Assembly: GCA_030710605.1 (NCBI GenBank)
Contig: CP092874.1
Span: 68,071,011-68,135,010 of the forward strand
From: Cordylochernes scorpioides
Taxonomy: Eukaryota > Arthropoda > Arachnida > Pseudoscorpiones > Chernetidae
Length of the DNA stretch: 64,000 nucleotides
Direction: 5' to 3'
Position 1 is the stretch's first letter, and each line of letters opens with the position of its first letter. The position numbers were made by a program, and so were the translations under genes. Of the stretch, positions 1-7,600 are shown in pieces. The notes under the pieces were generated by a model. The model worked only from the letters and a program-made list of their open reading frames with translations, made no database searches and was not told where the DNA came from.

Positions 1-570
1 AAACTTTGTAGGCAAAGTTTGAGGTTATTCTTGCATCATTTTTCCATGAATGAGGATATTTTTAAAATATGCTAATGTATTTGGAAGGTCTTTAGAGAAT
101 TTGTTCGATAATTCAGTTAAATTGACTTGGTGATTCTAAATGAAAGTCTGTCCATATGGTGGGGTACCTCAATGTGTGAATATTGCTTTAATTAGGTTAC
201 CCTCTTCATAAACCGGGATATGTAAGTAAGCCTTTTGAAGATCTAAACTGAAAAATATCTTGCCAAAACACAATTTGAATTATAATGATAAGGCACAATT
301 TAGATTATAGATTATATTCTTTTGTCTGAAGATGGTAACAACGCTGTTACCGAAATGTCAAACACTATTTATTTGGATTTGGTCTTATTACCTGGAATAA
401 ATTGAAAATAGTTTCCATGACGTCCATTGTTGGCTTCTTTGGTAAAACCTTTTAAATGCTATAATGGCCAATAATCAATAGCTAATGCAGTTCAAATAAT
501 TCAATAATTTTGCAATGGAAATCAGTTTTCAAAAGTTCCAAAATAAAAAAAGGATGTTGTATAAATAAAT
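1..570 (-). pseudogene. Ty3/Gypsy reverse transcriptase relic
   Basis: No open frame is left, but the minus strand of about 187-262 reads FFSLDLQKAYLHIPVYEEG, the first catalytic (motif A) region of a Gypsy reverse transcriptase. Further downstream on the same strand are frameshifted pieces. The block at 403-570 recurs at about 26180-26370, and the motif A region recurs at about 9540-9660, so this is one family of ancient Gypsy copies. A hammerhead-like repeat piece (about 297-400) lies inside it. Assignment rests on motif reading only; the exact lineage is not determined. Confidence 0.6.
326..360 (+). ncRNA. solo hammerhead-like motif, one core change
   Basis: CTGAAGA (326-332), perfect hairpin GGTAACA-ACGC-TGTTACC, GAAAT GTC. 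A single unpaired arm of the palindromic family, embedded in the Gypsy relic. Confidence 0.42.
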
Positions 571-581
571 TTTAAGAAATA

Positions 582-1841
582 CAGGGTGTACCAGGTAAAA
601 TGGGACTAACTTTGACAGTCCATAAAACAAAAACTACTTGAGATTGAAAACTTGTTTTTTTTTTTTCATCACGTATCCATATTCATGTAAAATGCAATAG
701 TACATGTGTGCGCAGTGTAGTGATGAAGAGTAACCGAGAATTTGAAAATCGAGCTGCCATCATCGTTGCTCTGCACGCCGGAAGGAGCCCCAAAGAGATA
801 GTGGATTTTCTTAAGTTGCCCAAAACCACTATTTATCGTGTCAAGAAGCAGTTTGATGAGGCCGACAGTAACAAAGAGGGGATAGCTACAAGGAAAAAGC
901 ACTCGCGTCGATCGGACAGGGTAAGAGTAGAAGAATTTGTCAAAAATGTCAAGGAGAAGATTGATGGAAACCCTGAGAAGAGCATGAGGGCCATAGCCAA
1001 GGAAATGGACGTTGGCTCTATGACAATTGTCAGAACTATCCATGAGGACCTTGGTCTCAAGTCTTATGCCCTTCGGAAAGGTCAGTTGCTGACTGAGAAT
1101 ATGAAGAATAACAGAAAAGGAAAGGCTGCTATCTCCTCAACAACCTGAAACACGACTCTTTTGGCATGCTAAGGTTCTTCTCTGACGAAAATAACTTTGA
1201 CGTGGACCAAAAGGTAAATCCCAGGAATGATCGCTGGATCTGTAAAGACCCCTCAGAGATACCTGTCGTGATGCACACGAAATTTCCTGCCTCCGTAATG
1301 GTCCTTGGCGTTATCAGCAGTGAAGGTGATGTCATGCCTCCCCATTTCTTTGAGAAGGGCCTTAGAATGAACGCTGACACCTACATCAATGTTCTGGAGA
1401 CCGTTGTGAAGCCTTGGATGGACATGGTGGCCGCAGGAAGGAAGTATGTCTTCCAACAGGACTCAGCTCCAGCCCATAAGGCAAAAAAGACACAATCGTG
1501 GCTGACACTTAACGTCCCTAGTCCCCTCGACTACTATGTATGGGGCGTTGTTGAGAGAGATGTCAACAAAGCTCCTCATACCACCATCCAGTCTGTCAAG
1601 AAAGAAGTTCACACGGTGATGACCAAAATGGACAAGGTCATCGTCGCCAAGGCCTGTGCTTCATTCCGCACTCACCTCGAGACTGTTGTAGCTAATAATG
1701 GAAACTACATTGAATAAATAAAAACTATATCCTTTTATCTACTACTGTGTCAAATTTCATTCGGATATTTTAATTTTTACTTGCAAAAAATTTCAGTTAA
1801 AATACCATTGTTGAAATTCCCAATTTACCTGGTACACCCTG
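582..1841 (+). mobile_element. mariner-family DNA transposon, full length
   Basis: The ends form terminal inverted repeats of about 20 bp: CAGGGTGTACCAGGTAAA at the left and its near-exact complement ending at 1841. Both ends are bordered by TA (580-581 and 1842-1843), the target duplication of Tc1/mariner elements. Total length is about 1.26 kb, normal for mariner. It carries one transposase gene, broken by at least one frameshift, so this copy cannot be autonomous. It inserted beside the Gypsy relic to its left. Confidence 0.9.
708..1717 (+). pseudogene. mariner transposase, frameshifted and internally deleted
   Basis: Two open frames cover the protein. The first (708-1148) holds the helix-turn-helix DNA-binding half, with motifs such as PKTTIYRVKKQF and SMRAIAKEMDV. 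The second (1166-1717) holds the catalytic half: FFSDENNFDVDQ with the first Asp, FQQDSAPAHKA with the second Asp, and SPLDYYVWG with the third. The frames differ, with a shift near 1125-1150. The stretch between the second and third Asp is shorter than usual and lacks the customary Trp-Pro-rich segment, suggesting a deletion of a dozen or so residues. Translation probably began at 708 or the Met at 723. The family is clear; the catalytic-spacing clade is not assigned. Confidence 0.88.
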
Positions 1842-2103
1842 TATAGTGTAAATTTACAATGTAAAAAACTCCCTTTGAAGTTCACTTAGTGGTGGAGCCA
1901 AAATATTCTTTTGACAGATTAAAGCCATTGGCGGGTGTGTAGCTTTTGACAATCAGGACCCTGGTTCAAATCCTGTCTTGGATACTTTTATAGAGAGGAG
2001 AGCTAAATGGTATTTTTAGGATATAAACAGCCCTTTGTAGAGAGGTGTCCTCTAGGGAGAGTGTCCTCTCAGGAGAATTTTATACTAGTTATTTTAAAAT
2101 GTT
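1842..2103. other. intergenic, possible tRNA-like and MITE scraps
   Basis: No gene is seen. A B-box-like stretch GGTTCAAATCC at about 1964 follows an A-box-like GGGTGTGTAGC, as in a decayed tRNA-derived SINE head. Around 2038-2080 there are GGTGTCCTCTAGGGAG-type repeats resembling the ends of the MITE found at 4188-4345. Both are weak. Confidence 0.3.
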
Positions 2104-2119
2104 TATATCCCTATATATA

Positions 2120-2827
2120 CAACAACAACAAAAAGCCTTTATTTAGGGTCAATGACCCTATACAGGATTCAACAGAGGTATGCACAAGAACAAAGCAGTG
2201 AGACAAAAGAAATAACGATATAGACAGAAGAAAAAGAAAAAACAAGAAAGAGAAAGAGGGAAGCAAGAAAAACAACACAAAAAGAGTAGCAGTAAGAAAG
2301 TGAGGAGTGAGTCTCACTTGGCCTTCTTCTGAGATATGGACTTGTGGAAACCATAAAAGGCCGTAGCAATATAATTATTCTGGGTCATATTGTCAATTAT
2401 TGATGGAAGTGAAGCACAGAGTTGTCCAGTTTTGAGCATAAGGGTTCATCTTTCATTTTTCAGAGCAGTGCAATCAAAAATATAGTGAGTGATTTCATTT
2501 TTTAGTTTTGAATTACAGAAGGTACAAATCAGGTCCTCACCGCAGAGCATCTTGGTGTGGTTTTCTCTAAAAAAACTTGAAAGTATTCTAACTTGTGCAA
2601 GTAGTCTTTCAACCAGGAAAGGAAAATCCCCTAAAAGGTATCCCTCCGTCATGAAAGATATGTGAATGTCTTTGTAGTGAGAGTATAGCTTAGATTTATC
2701 CATTCTTGTAAGGTCGTTTTGTATAGATTGGTCTGCCGCTGTTTTTAATAGCCCTGTAATCGCGCTCCTCACCGTTTCAGGATCATCACAGGAAACAAGT
2801 GCAGGGGATCCATTATTGTTAAGCAGA
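2120..2827 (-). mobile_element. 5'-truncated LINE 3' end
   Basis: The insert is bordered by a 16-bp direct repeat TATATCCCTATATATA (2104-2119 and 2828-2843), a target-site duplication typical of target-primed LINE insertion. Read on the minus strand it ends in a GTT-repeat tail (GTTGTTGTTGT) at 2120-2130. Its coding part (2446-2827) is the last stretch of a LINE polyprotein, related to the element at 30108-31605. The insertion sits about ten bases inside the 5' end of the Helitron, so it is younger than the Helitron. Confidence 0.8.
2446..2827 (-). pseudogene. LINE polyprotein C-terminus
   Basis: This is a truncated tail of a non-LTR retrotransposon protein. The end has the zinc-binding pattern CTFCNSKLKNEITHYIFDC that closes many LINE ORF2 proteins. 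The matching region of the other LINE here (end at 31339) reads CTLCNGEFSFDFPHYMFYC, so the two belong to one family. The reverse transcriptase and endonuclease parts are missing by 5' truncation. Reading frame upstream of 2827 is Helitron sequence and not part of it. Confidence 0.75.
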
Positions 2828-3261
2828 TATATCCCTATATATATAAAAGTCAGTGTATGTATGTATGAAGTATGTATGTGTTTGTTGGCTATATGCATCC
2901 ACAATACGTAACTAATCTGACTGAAATTTTAATAGTATATATAGTAGAATCTGGAAAAACTTATTGTGAAAATTTCAGGTCTCTATCCTGAATATTTTTT
3001 GAGTTATTTGCAAATTTGACCATTCTCTCGCAAGCATCGCCTCTAGCGGTGAAGATGAGAGGTAATATCAGTTAACCTAATGTACATGTAAAACGTGTTT
3101 TAACAAGACACAGAGAAAAATCTGGAAGAGATATTTATCGCATTTTTAGCCAAGAAAAATTAAAATTGACAAATTATGTGTAAAAATAGTTGTTTTTTAG
3201 CCAGAAAATGATAATGACAATAATAAAAGAAAATAAGACCTAATCCAAATAATTTATTAGT

Positions 3262-3301
3262 GTGTGACGTTTTGGCAACAACATTGTCACCATCATCAGA
3301 C
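3262..3301 (-). ncRNA. hammerhead-like motif, damaged core
   Basis: On the minus strand a CTGATGA box, a hairpin GGTGACAATGTTGTTGCC, then AAAAC GTC. The conserved GAAA box has become AAAA, so this arm is probably inactive. It mirrors the intact motif in the other arm. Confidence 0.45.
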
Positions 3302-3556
3302 AAAAGAATAAATACTTAAAATAGAATCTTCAAGTGATGGCTTAGCATCAACATTGATATTCACTTTGGAATTCATTTTCTTCAGCTCATAGGAAGAATA
3401 ACTTCTTAGGTCCATTGAAGTCTATCAAAATATTTTTGATAGATTTCAATGGACCTAAGAAGTTATTCTTCCTATGAGCTGAAGAAAATGAATTCCAAAG
3501 TGAATATCAATGTTGATGCTAAGCCATCACTTGAAGATTCTCATTTATTCTTTTGT

Positions 3557-3592
3557 CTGATGATGGTGACAATGTTGTTGCCGAAACGTCAC
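3557..3592 (+). ncRNA. hammerhead-ribozyme-like motif
   Basis: The order is CTGATGA (3557-3563), a hairpin whose arms GGTGACA and TGTTGCC pair apart from one A-G mismatch, then GAAAC (3583-3587) and GTC (3588-3590). These match the conserved hammerhead boxes CUGANGA, GAAA and the UH cleavage site. Helix III would be only the self-complementary ACGT, so a single copy could not close it; cleavage would need two molecules. GT before the first box can pair with AC after GTC as helix I. Family identity by motif only. Confidence 0.5.
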
Positions 3593-4187
3593 ACACTAAT
3601 AAATTATTTGGATTAGGTCTTATTTTCTTTTATTATAATCTATTATCCAAATTGTGCTTTATCATTGATAATGACAATATTTCTGTATCATGTTTGATTA
3701 TCAGATACAAAATTATATCGGGAAAATATTAGAAAAAGGAGAGAATTTACCATTTTATTTTTATATTAAAAAAAAAAAAACACAAAGTTTGGAGTGGGAA
3801 TTTCATAATTGCAACGAATAGTGTTTGAATAAAAACATTTAATCGGGTAAAACCTGGGCATTGCCTGAGTCATTCAGCTAGTATATAAAAGTTTTTATAA
3901 TAGATATGTGATGTAAATTTAAAAATGATTCAAATAATTTTAAATACTAGTTTGATCTACTAACAAAAGAAAGAACAAATTGGACATATCATTAGACCCA
4001 ATAGTAAATATATAATAAAATAGAGTAAGATAATGCTGTTAAGAAAACACAATATGAAATTTTATTGTCAAAGGGACATAAAACTAGTGTAGACTTAGAA
4101 GAAGTGAAACAACTTTTTACCAGCTTGATTTTTTTATTTAGTTTATTTGCTAGTCTTTAGACTTATCAAATATCAATTAAATACATA

Positions 4188-4345
4188 CAGTAGAACCTCC
4201 ATGAGAGGACACCTCTTTATAAAGGACAGATTTCATCTCCAAAATTACCATTTTTACTATTTAGAAACTCTTTGGAATAGGAAACAATGCCCTAAAGGAC
4301 ACTTTGGCTCAGCAATTAGGTGTCCTTTATAGGGAGTTTCTACGG
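4188..4345. mobile_element. 158-bp MITE, TA target
   Basis: Begins CAGTAGAACCTCCATGAGAG and ends with the approximate complement CTTTATAGGGAGTTTCTACGG, flanked by TA. It has no coding capacity and the size is the same in the orthologous copy at 29862-30019. CAGT-type ends with TA duplication fit a Tigger/pogo-derived MITE. Confidence 0.75.
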
Positions 4346-4586
4346 TATATGCATTAATTGGCATAATATTACCTCTCTTTTGTGTTTTTAATCTGCATCA
4401 TAATCATTATTCTTTTTATTAATATTTTATTGTGAATTTATATCCACTTTCCCTTTGCTTTAGACTTAAAGTTGATTACTTTGGGGGGAGGACTGTGTGT
4501 TATATAAATAATTCACAATTTATAAAGAAAATCCAGTTTATTTATTTTATGTAAAATACATCTATATGCATGTGAAGCAAACTGAT

Positions 4587-4610
4587 GAGAGAGAGAGAGA
4601 GAGAGAGAGA
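4587..4610. repeat. (GA)12 microsatellite
   Basis: An uninterrupted GA repeat. The duplicated copy near 31762-31779 has a shorter tract, as expected from slippage after duplication. Confidence 0.9.
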
Positions 4611-4914
4611 AATTAATAGCAATATTTATTCAATACATAATATTTTTATTCAAATGTTTTTTTATCCAATAATTTCACAAAGGTGTAGGTATTTTTGCAG
4701 TTAGTTAGCATAATAAGATCTCTGGTCTAATTTTCACTAAAAGGCTTTTTAAAAAAATGTTTACTGACTATAATTTAATTCCATCTTTATTTCACCTATA
4801 TATATATATATAAATATTTATCCTATTGGTGTTTTATTAAAGAAGTTGGACTATTTTTATTATTCACACTGGTGGGTCCTGTGTTTTTAGTGTCAAAGAT
4901 GTATTGTTTCAAAA

Positions 4915-6675
4915 TCACATTGAGGGCAACTGTGGACACTCAACAATGTGGGTTCTAATATGTTTTCCTAAGGTGCAGGAGCTTATTGCTCTGTAATCAC
5001 AATGAGGACAAAGATGAGGTTTCTCACCAGTGTGGGTTATAATGTGCTTTTTTAAATCACCAGTGTGATTTGTCCTATAATCACAGTGAGGGCAAAGGTA
5101 GGGCTTCTCACCAGTGTGGGTTCTAATATGAGTCTTTAAGCTTTCAAGATATATTGTTCTAAAATCACAATGAGGGCAAAGGTGGGGCTTCTCACCAGTG
5201 TGGGTTCTAATATGTCTCCTTAAAGTACTAGAGATCATTGCTCTGTAATCACAATGAGGACAAAGGTAAGGTTTCTCACCAGTGTGAGTTCTAATGTGCT
5301 TTTTTAAATCACTAGGGCGATTTGTCCTAAAATAACAGTGAGGGCAAAGGTGGGGCTTCTCACCAGTGTGGATTTTAATATGTCTTCTTAAAGCACTAGA
5401 GCTAATTGCTCTGTAATCACAATGAGGACAGAGATGAGGTTTCTCACCAGTGTGGGTTCTAATGTGCTTTTCTAAATCACTAGGGCGATTTGTCCTAAAA
5501 TAACAGTGAGGGCAAAGGTGGGGCTTCTCACCAGTGTGGGTTCTAATATGTCTTCTTAAAGTACTAGAGATCATTGCTCTGTAATCACAATGAGGACAAA
5601 GGTAAGGTTTCTCACCAGTGTGAGTTCTAATGTGCTTTTTTAAATCACTAGGGCGATTTGTCCTAAATTCACAGTGAGGGCAAAGGTGAGGCTTCTCACC
5701 AGTATGGGTTCTAACATGATATCTTAAGGTGCTTGGGGTTATAGCTCTGTAATCACAATGAGGACAAAGGTAAGGTTTCTCACCAGTGTGAATTCTAATG
5801 TGACATTTTAAATCACTAGGGCGATTTGTCCTATAATCACAATGAGGACAAAGGTGAGGTTTCTCACCAGTGTGAGTTCTAATATGTGTTCTTAAAGTAC
5901 TAGAGCTTATTGCTCTATAATCACAATGAGGACAAAGGTGAGGTTTCTCACCAGTGTGAGTTCTAATATGTGTTCTTAAAGTACTAGAGCTTATTGCTCT
6001 ATAATCACAATGAGGACAAAGGTGAGGTTTCTCACCAGTGTGAGTTCTAATATGTGTTCTTAAAGTAGTAGAGCTTTTTCCTCTATACATACAATGAGGA
6101 CAAAGGTAAGGTTTCTCATCAGTGTGGGTTCTAATGTGACATTTTAAATCACTAGGGTGATTTGTCCTATAATCACAGTGAGGGCAAAGGTGAGGTCTCT
6201 CACTAGTGTGGGTTCTAATATGTCTCTTTAAGCTACCAAGTAGCATTGTTCTATGATCACAATGAGGGCATTGGTGAAGCTTCTCATCAGTATGAATTTT
6301 AATAGGTCTTTTTGAATTAGAAGTGCACTTTGTACTGTATTCACAGGGGGGGCAGAATTTGAGTGTTTCACCTGCATGTTTTCTCTGGTGTATTATTGAA
6401 CATTTCTTATTAATTGTTCGGAAATTACAGATGAAAGAGGTAAAATGTTTTTCTACTGTGTTTTTGTATGCGTTGAATAAAATGCTTGATGAATCTGGTG
6501 TGATACAGGTGAGCAGCTTTGCATTTGACTGGTTCACCATTTCTGCTACAGATGTGGCCAGATTCCTCGTCCTGCTCTCAGAGGACGTACTTGATGTATT
6601 CACTGAGAGATGCTGCACCAGACTCATCATTAGTAAGGATTTCTTTTGGGTTTTAACAAATATGATTGAAATCAT
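4915..6675 (-). CDS. tandem C2H2 zinc-finger protein, 586 aa
   Basis: A single open frame with 16 canonical C2H2 fingers plus degenerate ones at the front. Each finger is CPHC, 12 residues, HIRTH, joined by the classic TGEKP linker. Fingers come mainly in two types that alternate, TNRPSDLK and AISSSTLR, so the array grew by duplication of a two-finger unit of 168 bp. The N-terminal 75 or so residues are Ser/Thr-rich with no recognised domain. The first finger has lost a Cys (SFIC where the paralogue has CFIC) and the next has Pro for the first His. Such proteins bind DNA in the nucleus; no target can be inferred. Start is the first Met of the frame; an upstream exon could exist. The paralogue is at about 32040-34860. 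Confidence 0.85.
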   Translation of the reverse strand: MISIIFVKTQKKSLLMMSLVQHLSVNTSSTSSESRTRNLATSVAEMVNQSNAKLLTCITPDSSSILFNAYKNTVEKHFTSFICNFRTINKKCSIIHQRKHAGETLKFCPPCEYSTKCTSNSKRPIKIHTDEKLHQCPHCDHRTMLLGSLKRHIRTHTSERPHLCPHCDYRTNHPSDLKCHIRTHTDEKPYLCPHCMYRGKSSTTLRTHIRTHTGEKPHLCPHCDYRAISSSTLRTHIRTHTGEKPHLCPHCDYRAISSSTLRTHIRTHTGEKPHLCPHCDYRTNRPSDLKCHIRIHTGEKPYLCPHCDYRAITPSTLRYHVRTHTGEKPHLCPHCEFRTNRPSDLKKHIRTHTGEKPYLCPHCDYRAMISSTLRRHIRTHTGEKPHLCPHCYFRTNRPSDLEKHIRTHTGEKPHLCPHCDYRAISSSALRRHIKIHTGEKPHLCPHCYFRTNRPSDLKKHIRTHTGEKPYLCPHCDYRAMISSTLRRHIRTHTGEKPHLCPHCDFRTIYLESLKTHIRTHTGEKPYLCPHCDYRTNHTGDLKKHIITHTGEKPHLCPHCDYRAISSCTLGKHIRTHIVECPQLPSM

Positions 6676-6767
6676 GTATCATAAGGCCTGCTGTGAGTTG
6701 ATAGATATATTAAGTAGTTGCTCTTCAATACATAGTGATTGTTCATTGACTACAAACAGTAATATAT

Positions 6768-7177
6768 TGAAGCAGTGCAGCAAAGAAGTGGAAAGGAAGA
6801 TGTGGGCAAAGCCAGTAAAGAAGGTATGCAGCCCCCCTTCCACAAGGAAGGTGTTTATTGACAGATTCCAGAGGAGGGGGGCGGCAACAGGACAGTCGGG
6901 GGGAGAACGGTGGGGACGACGGACGCGACAAGTTGGCTAGGGGAAGTGTCCCGAGGAGTGGGACTGTGCGGATCAACAACCAGAGGACGGGACAAAGAAG
7001 GACGAGGAGGAACCTACCCGGGGCGGACAATGGAGGCAACTACTGTATATAGTTATCAATCTACTCTTTACAGCTCTGGGAATAAATTTATAGTACTAAG
7101 CTGTATCCAAAACAAACCCACATTGTTCTCTAAGAAACCTTGAACGCAAACATCGACGACTGAGAAGAGACGTAACA
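6768..7177 (+). mobile_element. solo LTR, GC-rich
   Basis: Runs from TGAAGCAGTGCAGC to GACGTAACA, so it has TG and CA ends, and is flanked by the 4-bp repeat ATAT (6764-6767, 7178-7181). The empty site is present in the duplicated copy near 35070, where AATATATTAAGTTG is uninterrupted. It contains a TATA-like TATATAG near 7047 and AATAAA near 7081. Composition is far richer in GC than its surroundings. No second LTR or internal region is present, so it is the product of LTR-LTR recombination. Strand is inferred from TATA-then-AATAAA order. Confidence 0.8.
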
Positions 7178-7205
7178 ATATTAAGTTGAAAAAAATATTA
7201 TGGTT

Positions 7206-7600
7206 TCCAAGAGTATGATGATAAGTAGCATGTCCTAATGTTCTGTATATTCTGTTACAATAGTTATCCAACATTTAATGGGAACTTATAGGATTGTGAG
7301 CTGTGATATTTTATATACATTTTAGTTACTCATGTAGGCATGAGTCCTTCGTTGCCAGGAAGACCTGCAAAGTTGAGGCTCCTGTTTTGAGTCGAATACT
7401 CCTGAGGCTGTCTCGGGAGGTTAATTCCCATCATTGTCACCAGTATTGTGATGTCACTTTATTATTCACATAACATTGAGCTTACACCCTATCCCCAATG
7501 CTTGATTGGCTGATGCAATCTTCATGTTGATGTTTTCAAATTATTTTTAAGTTCAATGGCCTAAAATGGAATACGTATGTTGCGTTGGAGCTACATTTCA
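7206..7600. other. unassigned intergenic DNA
   Basis: Single-copy-looking sequence between the end of the duplication and the next Gypsy relic. No open frame, repeat or RNA gene is supported. Confidence 0.4.

Larger units (their letters stand above)
3223..3665. repeat. long foldback insert with paired hammerhead-like motifs
   Basis: Two arms of about 200 bp are near-perfect inverted copies, meeting near 3430 at a short AT spacer. The insert is flanked by a 14-bp direct repeat TGATAATGACAATA (3209-3222 and 3666-3679), and the uninterrupted site exists in the other Helitron at about 26843, so the insertion is well defined. Each arm carries one hammerhead-like core facing outwards. Related palindromes occur at 21668-21868 and 44043-44275. 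Long variable target duplications and hammerhead motifs recall Penelope-like retroelements, but no protein is encoded. Confidence 0.75.
2108..3881 (+). mobile_element. Helitron-like element, interrupted
   Basis: The 5' end starts with TC followed by a TATATA-rich stretch (2108-2119, continuing after a nested LINE at 2828-2843). The 3' end is CTAG followed by T (3878-3881), preceded by a short hairpin around CCTGGGCATTGCC. These are standard Helitron termini and there is no target duplication. A second copy lies at 26556-29565 and shares CGCCTCTAGCGGTGAAGATG and the tail. No Rep/helicase gene is present, so it is non-autonomous. It carries a LINE (2120-2827) and a foldback insert (3223-3665). 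Confidence 0.75.
3882..7205. repeat. segmental duplication, copy 1
   Basis: The DNA after the Helitron 3' end matches 29566-35100 almost throughout: same AT-rich leader, same MITE, same GA microsatellite, the same zinc-finger gene and the same 3' flank up to about ATTAAGTTGAA. The homology also extends leftward into the Helitron, so the duplicated unit included it. Copy 1 has a solo LTR (6768-7177) absent from copy 2. Copy 2 has a LINE (30108-31605) absent here. Confidence 0.85.

Noticed and set aside
1920..1985. tRNA gene
   Set aside because: Has A- and B-box-like stretches but no cloverleaf can be drawn; treated as a SINE scrap.
2111..2369. Hydrophobic Phe/Leu-rich minus-strand ORFs
   Set aside because: Translation of the A-rich 3' UTR of a LINE; membrane-protein look is due to composition.
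3223..3665. Assembly fold-back artefact
   Set aside because: Flanking 14-bp duplication, an empty site in the other Helitron and two related palindromes elsewhere support a real insertion; arms also differ at several bases.
4587..4610. Possible CRISPR-like or regulatory repeat
   Set aside because: Plain GA microsatellite, and this is a eukaryotic genome.
6323..6940. 205-codon plus-strand frame over the zinc-finger N-terminus
   Set aside because: Antisense to the finger gene and running into a solo LTR; no motif and not conserved in the second copy.
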